64,000 nucleotides of DNA from Mesostigma viride (Eukaryota > Streptophyta > Mesostigmatophyceae > Mesostigmatales > Mesostigmataceae): positions 5,137,468-5,201,467 of the forward strand of contig RPFO01000079.1 in assembly GCA_009746045.1 (NCBI GenBank), written 5' to 3'. A program made the translations under genes and the position numbers. Under the pieces are notes generated by a model. The model saw only the letters and a list, made by a program, of their open reading frames with translations. It was not told where the DNA came from and did no database searches. This document shows positions 41,401 through 54,600 of the stretch, one piece after another. Numbering within the stretch: the stretch's first letter is position 1; every line of letters begins with the position of its first letter.

Positions 41401-42444
41401 GCATTCTAATTTATTCCTCTCGACGAAAACATCAGATTGGACCCCCGTGGCGATGGTCATCAATAAAATCATCGACACTGCAAAAAACGCGAACTCCGCA
41501 ACGAAGTAGTATCATTTACTCATCATCTTTAAGATTCGCTCAGTTTCTCTGCATTCCGCAAGCTATCTTTTTCTACTCTGCCTGAAAGCACGTCGCCATG
41601 GCCAGCTCCGGTAGGGGTGCGCGCCCCGTGCACCACTTTTTCACGGTACGGACGGGTACCGCGAATTTTTCGGCGCCAAAATATTCGCGCCGGGACCGTC
41701 CCCTTAAGGAGAAGTCACTTGAAAGCACCATCTAAGAATGCCAGTGCTAAGGCAGTTGAGAACCCACATGTCATTGGAAGGGAGGCTGAGACCTTGCTGG
41801 ACAAATTCCAGCTGCATGTGTGTGAACATTGTTTGCCAGCACAACGCTGATGAGGATGCAGAGTCACATGTGGACAGGGAGGAGCCGGACCAGGGTGTCG
41901 GTGGCAGGGTTTGAAGGATGTTTGGGAGGCCCTGTGTGACTTAGATGATGATGGGCCCGAGGGGGGCCCAAGCGGGAGGCAAAGGTGCCCAGCCGAGGTA
42001 GAGGAGCTGGCAGCCACTTATGTTGCCTCTTTCATCTCTTTCACTGCCCCCGAGCATGTCACCACATACATGCACGACCTGGTGGCCCACATGATCCCAT
42101 GCCGGCATCTCAGATCCGTGAGTTGGGTGACCTGCGCCTGTTTTCGGGCCGGGGAGGCCTTTGAACACCTCCACCATGTGAACAAGGTGACCTATGCGCA
42201 CACCGCTCTAACAAGCCGGCGTGTCAAAACTGGGACTGACAAGCGTGGAAGGGCCATGCATGTGCGTTGGTGCACTTGCGCAGAGCATGCCGCATGCTGG
42301 CATGGTGCGCCAAGAGTTGGCACACCGGCGCACCGCCTCTGCATGCCACTTTCCTATGCGGAACAACGAGCAAGGAAGAGAGAGGATGCTGGATCACCTG
42401 CGGGCTGCAGCAAAATGAGTCTACGTGCAGGGCATGCAGCTTGA
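38489..42444 (+). pseudogene. Decayed transposon-type gene, interrupted by a TTAA element
   Basis: Pieces in several frames: 38489-38890 (one internal TAG at 38670; contains the SV40-type nuclear localisation word PKKRKV); 39180-39450 (LHRTELIREYGEVLEAEGV, LWGGDKAYV, CSHQYPC); 39438-39810 (zinc-finger-like FKCPSPHCGKVFHTQAEL, then EHPTCLLHCLLNNVCALLDR); 41720-42444 (GREAETLLDKFQ, HVTTYMHDLVAHM, FEHLHHVNKVTYAHT). The order GGDKxY, C..xxPC, LLHxLL, TYMHDLVxHM resembles a family of uncharacterised transposon-associated proteins of animals and protists; that is from memory of motif order, not a search. Several frameshifts and the insertion at 39811-41703 make it non-functional. Whether 38489-38890 belongs to the same gene is uncertain. 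Confidence 0.5.
39811..41703. mobile_element. 1.9-kb non-autonomous DNA transposon with TTAA target duplication
   Basis: Ends are ggggagggtccc (39811-39822) and gggaccgtcccc (41692-41703): a 12-bp terminal inverted repeat with one mismatch. Both are flanked by TTAA (39807-39810, 41704-41707). TTAA targets are typical of piggyBac and Kolobok superfamilies. The interior is A/T-rich and I found no transposase. Confidence 0.72.
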
Positions 42445-43435
42445 TGAAGGCATAGCATGACGTTTGCATGCATGCCAGGCGAGGGCTCTTCAATGGTGGC
42501 CAGTGGGCTCTCCATGTGTTATTTATTGTTATGTGTGTTATAGACGAATAAACTGGCATTATTACGCTTTCACATGTCACAACTTGGTGATTTTACGATG
42601 GCTAGTTGCTGGATGTCTCGTTCTCATTGATGTGTATATCATTATACAGAGTGGTACCAAGTTTAAGCTCACTAGGACCTCAGTTGCTTGCTTGGAGGTG
42701 TGCACTTTCTAGGAAGTGCGAGTTGTTGGCTGCTGGCACACATCACAGTTTTTTCGCCATCTGATGTGCAATCTCAGTAAAACTTGGGAGACTTGTGTAG
42801 CATGGTGCAGCATAACTGCCTGCCAGAATTCAAGCCAAACTGAGATCATTCGCACCACCTACGGTGTAATGAATGTCTTAATTTAGCATCGCGGTGACAT
42901 GTGACAGCAGAATATTGTCATTAACTGCCATTAAATGTAAGATGCAAGTTCCCTGTCAGGCTTCATACTTCATAAATGATGTGTGTGCAATTTCTCTAGG
43001 TGAATCTAAGCTCATTTGCATTTATGGAGGCATCAACTTGTTAATAAAATGCCTAAAATAGGCTTATGTGTGACGTTTGACAGCATAATTGCTTTCCAAA
43101 CCGTGTCTAACTCGGGTGCAAATCGGTAGGTAAGCTCAATGTGATGTAAATAAGTTATCTACCCATTTGCAGGTCAAGCAGACATTATTTGTGATGTTTG
43201 TGTACTGAATAAAATTGGCAGTTTTGGCGTTTTTAATGCTTTTCGACGTCACCGTTCAGTAAGCACCAGGTAGCCAGCCAAGGTGCAACTTGGCACAGTA
43301 AAACTAGGTATCATAAGGAAGCTTGCCACCAAGTTTGACCATCGTCTGATTCATATAACTGCAGCTAGGAGGAATAAGATGGGTGTTTTTTGGCACTTTC
43401 AGACCGTTGTGCTGCACCTGAGCAGCTGGCGCGGG
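42445..43435. other. A/T-rich sequence without a recognisable gene
   Basis: No open frame of interest and no family match. Possibly the 3' part of the decayed transposon. Confidence 0.45.
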
Positions 43436-43975
43436 AGCTGCAGGCCGGACTGGTAACATCAACCACCATCGCCTCTGTTCTGACGCTAATCTCCAGCCCC
43501 GGTGTCCCGGATGGTGTGGGTGACAAGAGGAAGCTTGCAGTAGAGCTCGGCCCGGGTGCGGCGCACTTGGTAGCGGACGCCGAGGATGTGACGGAGCATT
43601 CGAGTGTCTGTGCCGTCAAGCTGCTTGCTCAGCGCCTGGTCCAGGGTCCACGCCTCGCAACACGGTAAAGGAGGATGCTGAGGGCAATTAGGGCCTCCAT
43701 GCAACAGAATGCGCTTGAGCCGCTTACTCAGACCTAGCGACATGTCCATGGATGCAGAACCTGTCGAGGCGGCGGAGGGCCGCCCAGGCCTGGCCAATGC
43801 GGGTGTTGATGTCGTCGGCCGTGGAGGGGAGCCAGCTGCCACTTGGAGCTTGAAGCGAGTCGCCGGGGGGACGGGGCTTCCGTCCAGCAGGAGGAGGGTG
43901 GGTGGGGTGGTCCCAGCGGGGAGGCCGATGGCCATGACCTCCGTTTTCTTGCTGATCCATAAGCCTACGCGGATA
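43436..43975 (-). mobile_element. LINE fragment, mosaic of families A and B
   Basis: The minus strand reads family A words (AIGLPAGTTPPTLLLLDGS, TRMLRHILGVRYQ, ELYCKLPLVTHTIR) and then jumps at 43498 to the family B word GLEISVRTEAMV. In an intact copy that word is upstream, so a rearrangement or template switch is implied. Confidence 0.7.
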
Positions 43976-44025
43976 TTTCACCCGCGATCATAGTCTACGC
44001 GGATACTTCACCCGCGAAGGCAAGT
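43972..44025. repeat. 29-bp direct duplication
   Basis: ctacgcggatatttcacccg and ctacgcggatacttcacccg, each able to form a small gcgg/ccgc stem. Confidence 0.8.
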
Positions 44026-44029
44026 GCCG

Positions 44030-45455
44030 CGACTCGCTCGCCCAGGTCAGTCCGGAGTCGCAGATAGCAACGTGTAATTAATTGATGTCAATTCATTTTT
44101 TTCATGCATCAAAAAGTTGCAATGGAATACCTGCTACATGATCTCGCAACAGAGTCATGTTATCGTTTAGTAAATTTATTTTTTTTTTTTAAGCATCAAA
44201 ACGTAGAAGTCTCTAAATTAGAGACCAGGAGGGATCACAGAACATTCACCGCAAAGCAATTTAACCTTTGAATGCTTGACACTTTCAAGTTCAAGTCAAG
44301 TGAAGGAGTCATGCGGAATCTGGCAGCGTCAGACGATCATAGCCTGCATGCCAGGGCTGAGGGTTGGAGCAAACCAGGGTTTCCTCCAGCTAGACCTGCA
44401 TCCACAGACCGGGAAAACGAGGATATTCCTTTGGGTCCATCCTGCAGTGTCCTAAAATGCCATAGGGATCAACCTCGCGAAGCAACGAAAGTGTATGAAC
44501 CCCGCACTGAAGGACATGCAGTACATATCAGCAAGGCATCAGTGCCGGTGCAAGGCACCAGATGTATTCCGACAGAGCGAAGTGTTTGTCAAAACAGAGT
44601 GACCCAGCAGTATCGCTCCATGAACAAGTGATCGAGCAAGTGATTGTAGGGCTTTCAAAGGCCCCATATCGAGCAAAGTCACCGAGATTGGCGCACCCAA
44701 AACAACCAGTGCTCAGTCCTGTTTGTGCAGCCCGATCGCTCTGTGATGACAGGGTTGCCAAGTGGACAGGGCCCCCAGAGGGTGCCCGTGTATGTTGCAA
44801 GCAGGCACGATATGCGCCAGCCAACCATGGCCCCCTAGCCCAAGAGGTGAAGTGGGGGCCAGCTCCCACAGCAAGGCTTTTTCCCTTGCCAACACAAGTC
44901 ATTGCGAGGGCGACCCATTTATCCCAGTGAGTCCAACAGGTTGCGCACACACAAACTGCTACCATTGCGGCTTCATTTCCCCGCCTTGGCGACGTGGCAC
45001 GAGAAGATTTGCCGTCACACTTGACATCAACGAGACAGACAGGTGTGTAGCTAGTTACCTTGTCTCATTGATATAGCTAGAGTCAGCTAGTTCCGTAGCT
45101 CCATGTTCTGTGCTTCTTCACAGACACCTGGCCAATGCATTCCATCGACACTATGCCATGCACATATAGACACTATACCATACCATATAGACCAGGTCAA
45201 GCTGGGCAGGCCCAGCACCGGTTGCATCGCTTGACATGATACCAGCACGGCCTGCACGGCTGGTGTATGGTCTTACAAGCCATGATCACTGATGCCTCAA
45301 CCATACCGGCAACCATGGGCCATCCCATCGATAGTGGGCGCACAGCCGATGCGCCGCAATCAACGCAGGCAGGCACAAAGTGGCATGCACAGGCTAGATC
45401 GCGAGTATAACAGGGCAGGCCTGATGGCGAGCGCGGCTCGGCGGGATGGACTGCC
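44030..45455. other. Region downstream of VPS25 with no gene call
   Basis: A 119-codon open frame at 44272-44631 (+) has no recognisable domain and no supporting context. Nothing else is supported. Confidence 0.4.
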
Positions 45456-45460
45456 TGTGC

Positions 45461-45583
45461 GCGTGACTTGAGGACCTTGACACCCGTTATCGGAGCAATA
45501 TTGCGCCCGCCTGGTCAGCAGGCGAGCACCCCGGGCCATGTACAGGTTCCTCCAGTACCGCGCGTTATTTGAGGAACTTATAC
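45461..45583. repeat. Echo copies of the VPS25 last-exon end
   Basis: 45461-45485 matches the VPS25 terminal codons and stop region (45667-45691) at 21 of 25 positions. 45562-45583 is a second, weaker copy. Both lie in the 3' flank. Confidence 0.65.
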
Positions 45584-45584
45584 G

Positions 45585-45590
45585 TTTACA
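45585..45590 (-). promoter_or_regulatory. Candidate TGTAA polyadenylation signal of VPS25
   Basis: On the minus strand TGTAA occurs about 80 nt past the stop codon. Confidence 0.5.
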
Positions 45591-45669
45591 TATGTATATA
45601 TATGGTTGTCTCTTTGATACATGGAGACAATTGATGGGAGCATGGTGGCGCATCCACCCTCGTTGTGCG

Positions 45670-48600
45670 TTACTTGAGAAACTTGACACCGAGGTCGTCC
45701 GAGGTGGCCCCCTTGAACAGCTCGACGCGCCGCTGGCCCTCCAGGTACTGCAGCGCGAGCAAAAGCACGTCGCGGTGCATGCCATGGAAGTCTGCACACA
45801 CGCAACCAGGCCCATACATGCATACATCCATACATCCATACATCCATACATCCATACGTCCATACGTCCATACGTCCATACGTCCATACGTCCATACGTC
45901 CATACGTCCATACGTCCATACGTCCATACGTCCATACGTCCATACGTCCATACGTCCATACGTCCATACGTCCATACGTCCATACGTCCATACGTCCATA
46001 CGTCCATACGTCCATACGTCCATACGTCCATACGTCCATACGTCCATACCTCCATACGTCCATACGTCCATACGTCCATACGTCCATACGTCCATACGTC
46101 CATAGTTCATACGTCCATACATCATACTCATAAAGCCATACAGCCCACCAGTCCATGCACGGTGCACACATGGCGAGCCCGTTCAACACAACCCGCACAA
46201 GGGGGCATGTGAGATGGAAACGACCACATCAACAGAGAAAGAGAGAGAAGTGGCGCAGGCAAGCACCATATGCCTCCACGCACAGCAAACCACCCGAACG
46301 AATCAATGAATCCAAAAATTATCGTAACAGCTACCGACAGAAAACAACATGTCAAGCAGCATTCAGGTGGGGGAGCAGTACAAAGCAAAACAACTCCCAA
46401 CCTGCGACGGGTCGGCTGTGCTAGGCTCATCCTTCGAAGAGCACGTCGTTGAATCCATGCCACAACAAGCGCCTGCCTCTTAATAAGTCATTCCTCGACT
46501 TGGCGGCTCAGAGTGCAGAAGAAGTAGCATGGGTGCGTGACATGACATTGCGCAGAAATGCGGCTCTGGCATAAGCCTTGCGATGATAGACACCGCTGCA
46601 AGCTAGTCCAACCAAACCATTTGTCCCACCGGCGCTTCACGCTTGTCCAACCAAGCTAGACCATGCACGAGCCAGCTACGCTAGCGCTGCTACAAATGTA
46701 AATATTCGTGCGTGTGCGCGCGTTCACACCCTGGCGTGGCCTGGCTGGCATGCCTCCTCCTTGCGAATATTTCTTCGGATACCGCTGCTCCCTCTCAAGC
46801 AGGTGGAATGGATACTACTACCCATGCCGCGCACTCTCCAGAGAAGGTACTGCTGGTACTTCCCCAGGGACAACAACTGTGCAATACAGCAACCATGTAA
46901 CAGAGACGATTCAGACACTTCCCGCAATCCCTCCCCGGCCTGATGTGTTCGGCTCCACACTCGACCCTCACCTTGCCCCTTGGACTCCACCCCCGAAATG
47001 ATCTCATCGGGGATCATGACCGTCCCTTCCAGCGCGTTGGCACGCACCTGCCCATACACCACGACGCGAGTCACAAGAACCACAATAAGAGCAAACGGTA
47101 AAGTGATTATCGTGCACGCGACAGCGTCGACAGCGAGTGCGTAGCAGAAGCCAACGAGCAAACGCGCGAGCAGCAAACGATTCCAGCCAGGTACCTTTCT
47201 TCGGTGTGTTCCTACAAGTGCAAGGTCCAGAGCAGTCCACCCCCGCACCACAAGGTAGCAAAGTACAAAGTTTTTGCTAAGGTCATCTTCGGTCTTTTCC
47301 GAGCACCGTGCACCCATCCAAGAGATCGTAACGGGTATCCTCATGGGGGGGTCCCGTGTCATGCGCACAGACAGCCTCATGCATGTCCACATGGGGTGCC
47401 CCTGGGATCAAACATGATCGCCACCACATCGCTACCTCACTGCCACCTTACTGCTACCTAATCAAACCTTACTGCTACCTATTCAAACCTTACTGCCACC
47501 TTATTGCTACCTATTCAAACCTTACTGCCACCTTATTGCTACCTATTCAAACCTTACTGCCACCTTACTGCTACCTATTCAAACCTTACTGCCACCTTAC
47601 TGCTACCTATTCAAACCTTACTGCCACCTTACTGCTACCTATTCAAACCTTACTGCCACCTTACTGCTACCTATTCAAACCTTACTGCCACCTTACTGCT
47701 ACCTATTCAAACCTTACTGCCACCTTATTGCCATCAAACTGCTGACTCGTGCGTCGTGGTCACGGAAGCCCCGAGGAACCGACGACGGCCACCTTCTAAC
47801 AGGGCAAGACCAGCATCAGCAGATGGACGGACTTTCTGGGCAAGACCAGCACCAGCAGATGGACGGACTAACTGGGCAAGACCAGCATCAGCAGATGGAC
47901 GCAAGGGGCCGGCCAATGTTACCATGGGCACATCCCTGAGGCGACAAGCCACAGGAAAGGCCACGTGGCGCATCCCCGCGTCGCCAACCAACCAAAACGG
48001 CGCTCTCTGGCAGCAGTCTCCTTCAAATATAGTTGAAATGGCAGGCTACATGGAACGCTACGGCAGCGCATCTAATGTTGTCCCTTAATTCCAGTTCTCC
48101 CGCGCTGGGCCAGTAGCTAGCTTCCATTCATTCGACCAGTCTAGTCAGTGCCCTAGGCTCTACGTTCCAAGACTCTACGCTCCCGCCATTTCCCAAGCAT
48201 CCGCTTCGCTCGAGTGTCGCTCGCCGCCATCATCATCATCATTATCGCTGCCACAGTCGTGGCAAAGTGACCGCAAAAAAGCCGCACATCCAACAGATAG
48301 TCCTGGTCGAGCCATGCTGCTATTCTGAGGCCAAAAAAGGACATAAAAATATACCAGTGAGGCAATTTCGGGTGACCCCTAACGCCACCCACTGCGGTCA
48401 GCCACCGCACGTATGTCCCTCGCAGCACAGGGCTGTCCGACATACCCATGTGTAGATGTCGTCCGCCCACGCAGGCACCTTCTTCCACAGGACCAGGCAC
48501 CTGACCTTGCCCTTGCCCACCCACTCGCCGTAACCTGCGGGACGTAAGGATTGGGCAGTTCCGCACGATGAGGGTGCCACCTTGTCGCCAGCAAGGGGTG

Positions 48601-51600
48601 GGACGCACCCTATTCCAGCGGTTACTAACAGATTTACGAATTACTAATTAACTCTAGTAGTATATACTAGTTTACTCAGATTACTAGTTTACTAAGGATA
48701 CTAATTACTACTAGTAGTATATAGATATACGCTAAGCAATACGTAAACATACTAGTAACTACTATACAATAGTAGTACAATATTAAAGCAATATACAATA
48801 CAATATATTACTATAAATATGCGCTAAGCAATTAATATGCGAGGCGCTAGGGACGATACGTAAAGGCATGTGTCCGGCACCCCGTTGCCAGCACACGCGG
48901 CGAAGGGGTGCAAGCCAAACAGCCTGAGAACGAGCAAGGCTTTGCGGAACAGGCGCAGATCTCTGGGTGGGCCCGGCATGCTTTCCAGTTTCCGCGGTCC
49001 ATGCCTGTCCATGCCTGCCATGGTTGCCATGGGTGCATGCCCAGGAAGCAAGCCCCACACACTTCGATTGTGGCCACACACGCGGCGGCTCTTGTACGTT
49101 TCTGCCGCAGACATCTGCTGCCACTCACTGCCGCCCAAACATGCCAGCCAAGCATGCCGCCACTCACTGCCGCCCAAACATGCCAGCCAAACGTGCCGCC
49201 ACTCGCTGCCGCCCAAACATGCCAGCCAAACGTGCCGCCACTCACTGCCGCCCAAACAAGCCAGCCAGACGTCCCGCCACTCGCTGCCGCCCAAACATGC
49301 CAGCCAGACGTCCCGCACGGATGCTGTCGGCACCGCCTCACCCGCACAAGCAGCACTTGGGGACCTTGACCACCCACGCTTGATTCTCACGAGTCCGCCC
49401 CCTTGCCACAAGCAGGTGCAATCCGGATTATACTTTTGTACCGTTCTAGATGAGCCCTAGACCAGCTGCCAACGAGCTCCACCTGCGCTCGTGACGTGAG
49501 CCAGGCAAGCGCTCGACAAGTTTGATAGTAGCCCCACTAGTGACAAGGTAGTGGCTCACAGCAAACGCTCGTGCTGGCCCCCATGCCGCCCTCGTTGCAT
49601 CGTAATGTAGACCCACGTAACAACATCACAGGCAAGACGCCATAAATTACTGGCACACGCCCCCGATAGCTATGTTATTTATGGAATGGAATGTTCTAAA
49701 CTGTAGCATCATGCAACTTAAACTATAGTATACGCAATGAATTTGATCCTTCGACGGATATTGCGTGGGCTGACATCCACCACCCACCTTCCGCAACGAG
49801 CGCATCCAAGAACACGACTCGCGCCTCGTTGGTCAGCTTGCCTGCACATGGACATGTGGGGCAGGGGCACCATGAGCCAGGCCAAGTGCCGCCGTCAGCA
49901 AGCAGAATGCGCACGAATAATGGCCAGTCGGCAGTCGGCAGCAGGCAGCAGGCAGCAGGCAGCAGGCAGCAGGCAGCAGGCAGCAGGCAGCAGGCAGCAG
50001 GCAGCAGGCAGCAGGCAGCAGGCAGCAGGCAGCAGGCAGCAGGCAGCAGGCAGCAGGCAGCAGGCAGCAGGCAGCAGGCAGCAGGCAGCAGGCAGCAGGC
50101 AGCAGGCAGCAGGCAGCAGGCAGCGGGCAGCGGGCAGCGGGCAGCGGGCAGCGGGCAGCGGGCAGCGGGCAGCGGGCAGCGGGCAGCGGGCAGCGGGCAG
50201 CGGGCAGCGGGCAGCGGGCAGCGGGCAGCGGGCAGCGGGCAGCGGGCAGCGGGCAGCGGGCAGCGGGCAGCGGGCAGCGGGCAGCGGGCAGCGGGCAGCG
50301 GGCAGCGGGCAGCGGGCAGCGGGCAGCGGGCAGCGGGCAGCGGGCAGCGGGCAGCGGGCAGCGGGCAGCGGGCAGCGGGCAGCGGGCAGCGGGCAGCGGG
50401 CAGCGGGCAGCGGGCAGGGGGCAGCGGGCAGCGGGCAGCGGGCAGCGGGCAGCGGGCAGCGGGCAGCGGGCAGCGGGCAGCGGGCAGCGGGCAGCGGGCA
50501 GCAGGCAGCAGGCAGCAGGCAGCAGGCAGCAGGCAGCAGGCAGCAAGCCAGAAATATGGAGAATCCGGACGATAACAGCTCGAGCCTGCCGTTATCTTAT
50601 CCTGGTTGATTGATACTACTATACCTACAGGTCTGTAAGCAGGTGGCCACGGTTTACATAAAGGCAAGGATACTCCTATACCTACAGGTCTGTAAGCAGG
50701 TGGCCACGGTTTACATAAAGGCAAGGATACTCCTATACCTACAGGTCTGTAAGCAGGTGGCCACGGTTTACATAAAGGCAAGGATACTCCTATACCTACA
50801 GGTCTGTAAGCAGGTGGCCACGGTTTACATAAAGGCAAGGATACTCCTATACCTATAGGTCTGTAAGCAGGTGGCCACGGTTTACATAAAGGCAAGGATA
50901 CTCCTATACCTACAGGTCTGTAAGCAGGTGGCCACGGTTTACATAAAGGCAAGGATACTCCTATACCTACAGGTCTGTAAGCAGGTGGCCGCGGTTTACA
51001 TAAAGGCAAGGATACTCCTATACCTACAGGTCTGTAAGCAGGTGGCCACGGTTTACATAAAGGCAAGGATACTCCTATACCTACACGTCTGTAAGCAGGT
51101 GGCCGCGGTTTACATAAAGGCAAGGATACTCCTATACCTACAGGTCTGTAAGCAGGTGGCCACGGTTTACATAAAGGCAAGGATACTCCTATACCTACAG
51201 GTCTGTAAGCAGGTGGCCACGGTTTACATAAAGGCAAGGATACTCCTATACCTACAGGTCTGTAAGCAGGTGGCCACGGTTTACATAAAGGCAAGGATAC
51301 TCCTATACCTACAGGTCTGTAAGCAGGTGGCCACGGTTTACATAAAGGCAAGGATACTCCTATACCTACAGGTCTGTAAGCAGGTGGCCACGGTTTACAT
51401 AAAGGCAAGGATACTCCTATACCTACAGGTCTGTAAGCAGGTGGCCGCGGTTTACATAAAGGCAAGGATACTACTATACCTACAGGTCGGTAAGCAGGTG
51501 GCCATAAAGGCAAGGATACTACTATACCTACAGGTCGGTAAGCAGTTGGCCGCGGTTTACATAAAGGCAAGGATACTCCTATACCTACAGGTCTGTAAGC

Positions 51601-54600
51601 AGGTGGCCACGGTTTACATAAAGGCAAGGATACTCCTATACCTACAGGTCTGTAAGCAGGTGGCCACGGTTTACATAAAGGCAAGGATACTCCTATACCT
51701 ACAGGTCTGTAAGCAGGTGGCCACGGTTTACATAAAGGCAAGGATACTCCTATACCTACACGTCTGTAAGCAGGTGGCCACGGTTTACATAAAGGCAAGG
51801 ATACTCCTATACCTACAGGTCTGTAAGCAGGTGGCCACGGTTTACATAAAGGCAAGGATACTCCTATACCTACAGGTCTGTAAGCAGGTGGCCACGGTTT
51901 ACATAAAGGCAAGGATACTCCTATACCTACACGTCTGTAAGCAGGTGGCCACGGTTTACATAAAGGCAAGGATACTCCTATACCTACACGTCTGTAAGCA
52001 GGTGGCCACGGTTTACATAAAGGCAAGGATACTCCTATACCTACAGGTCTGTAAGCAGGTGGCCACGGTTTACATAAAGGCAAGGATACTCCTATACCTA
52101 CAGGTCTGTAAGCAGGTGGCCACGGTTTACATAAAGGCAAGGATACTCCTATACCTACAGGTCTGTAAGCAGGTGGCCACGGTTTACATAAAGGCAAGGA
52201 TACTCCTATACCTACAGGTCTGTAAGCAGGTGGCCACGGTTTACATAAAGGCAAGGATACTCCTATACCTACAGGTCTGTAAGCAGGTGGCCACGGTTTA
52301 CATAAAGGCAAGGATACTCCTATACCTACAGGTCTGTAAGCAGGTGGCCACGGTTTACATAAAGGCAAGGATACTCCTATACCTACAGGTCTGTAAGCAG
52401 GTGGCCACGGTTTACATAAAGGCAAGGATACTCCTATACCTACAGGTCTGTAAGCAGGTGGCCACGGTTTACATAAAGGCAAGGATACTCCTATACCTAC
52501 AGGTCTGTAAGCAGGTGGCCACGGTTTACATAAAGGCAAGGATACTCCTATACCTACAGGTCTGTAAGCAGGTGGCCACGGTTTACATAAAGGCAAGGAT
52601 ACTCCTATACCTACAGGTCTGTAAGCAGGTGGCCACGGTTTACATAAAGGCAAGGATACTCCTATACCTACAGGTCTGTAAGCAGGTGGCCACGGTTTAC
52701 ATAAAGGCAAGGATACTCCTATACCTACAGGTCTGTAAGCAGGTGGCCACGGTTTACATAAAGGCAAGGATACTCCTATACCTACAGGTCTGTAAGCAGG
52801 TGGCCACGGTTTACATAAAGGCAAGGATACTCCTATACCTACAGGTCTGTAAGCAGGTGGCCACGGTTTACATAAAGGCAAGGATACTCCTATACCTACA
52901 GGTCTGTAAGCAGGTGGCCACGGTTTACATAAAGGCAAGGATACTCCTATACCTACAGGTCTGTAAGCAGGTGGCCACGGTTTACATAAAGGCAAGGATA
53001 CTCCTATACCTACAGGTCTGTAAGCAGGTGGCCACGGTTTACATAAAGGCAAGGATACTCCTATACCTACACGTCTGTAAGCAGGTGGCCACGGTTTACA
53101 TAAAGGCAAGGATACTCCTATACCTACAGGTCTGTAAGCAGGTGGCCACGGTTTACATAAAGGCAAGGATACTCCTATACCTACAGGTCTGTAAGCAGGT
53201 GGCCACGGTTTACATAAAGGCAAGGATACTCCTATACCTACAGGTCTGTAAGCAGGTGGCCACGGTTTACATAAAGGCAAGGATACTCCTATACCTACAG
53301 GTCTGTAAGCAGGTGGCCACGGTTTACATAAAGGCAAGGATACTCCTATACCTACAGGTCTGTAAGCAGGTGGCCACGGTTTACATAAAGGCAAGGATAC
53401 TCCTATACCTATAGGTCTGTAAGCAGGTGGCCACGGTTTACATAAAGGCAAGGATACTCCTATACCTACAGGTCTGTAAGCAGGTGGCCACGGTTTACAT
53501 AAAGGCAAGGATACTCCTATACCTACAGGTCTGTAAGCAGGTGGCCACGGTTTACATAAAGGCAAGGATACTCCTATACCTACAGGTCTGTAGGCAGGTG
53601 GCCACGGTTTACATAAAGGCAAGGATACTCCTATACCTATAGGTCTGTAAGCAGGTGGCCACGGTTTACATAAAGGCAAGGATACTCCTATACCTACAGG
53701 TCTGTAAGCAGGTGGCCACGGTTTACATAAAGGCAAGGATACTCCTATACCTATAGGTCTGTAAGCAGGTGGCCACGGTTTACATAAAGGCAAGGATACT
53801 CCTATACCTACAGGTCTGTAAGCAGGTGGCCACGGTTTACATAAAGGCAAGGATACTCCTATACCTACAGGTCTGTAAGCAGGTGGCCACGGTTTACATA
53901 AAGGCAAGGATACTCCTATACCTACAGGTCTGTAAGCAGGTGGCCACGGTTTACATAAAGGCAAGGATACTCCTATACCTACAGGTCTGTAAGCAGGTGG
54001 CCACGGTTTACATAAAGGCAAGTAGCGGCATGGACCATTAATTGATACTCCTATACCTATTTATACAGGTCTGTAAGCAGGTGGCCACGGTTTACATAAA
54101 GGCAAGGATACTCCTATACCTATAGGTCTGTAAGCAGGTGGCCACGGTTTACATAAAGGCAAGGATACTCCTATACCTACAGGTCTGTAAGCAGGTGGCC
54201 ACGGTTTACATAAAGGCAAGGATACTCCTATACCTACAGGTCTGTAAGCAGGTGGCCACGGTTTACATAAAGGCAAGGATACTCCTATACCTATAGGTCT
54301 GTAAGCAGGTGGCCACGGTTTACATAAAGGCAAGGATACTCCTATACCTACAGGTCTGTAAGCAGGTGGCCACGGTTTACATAAAGGCAAGGATACTCCT
54401 ATACCTACAGGTCTGTAAGCAGGTGGCCACGGTTTACATAAAGGCAAGGATACTCCTATACCTACACGTCTGTAAGCAGGTGGCCACGGTTTACATAAAG
54501 GCAAGGATACTCCTATACCTACAGGTCTGTAGGCAGGTGGCCACGGTTTACATAAAGGCAAGGATACTCCTATACCTACAGGTCTGTAAGCAGGTGGCCA

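Noticed and set aside
44272-44631. 119-codon open frame as a gene
   Set aside because: No domain, no splice context, no repeat-family match. Length is within chance for this composition.
45360-46212. Long open frames with Tyr-Val-His-Thr-Ser or Trp-Thr-Tyr repeats
   Set aside because: Translation of the CATACGTC array. The genuine coding piece is VPS25 exon 45791-45670.
49737-50609. Gln/Ala/Gly/Ser repeat protein from the heptamer array
   Set aside because: A 7-bp unit cycles through all frames and gives a low-complexity peptide with no start context or flanking domain. It lies inside a VPS25 intron.
49723-54021. A 1,432-codon open frame on the minus strand, and 847- and 667-codon frames nearby
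   Set aside because: The 57-bp satellite unit is 3 x 19 bp and lacks stops, so both strands stay open. The only real coding part is VPS25 exon 49841-49788, which happens to lie in the same frame at the end.
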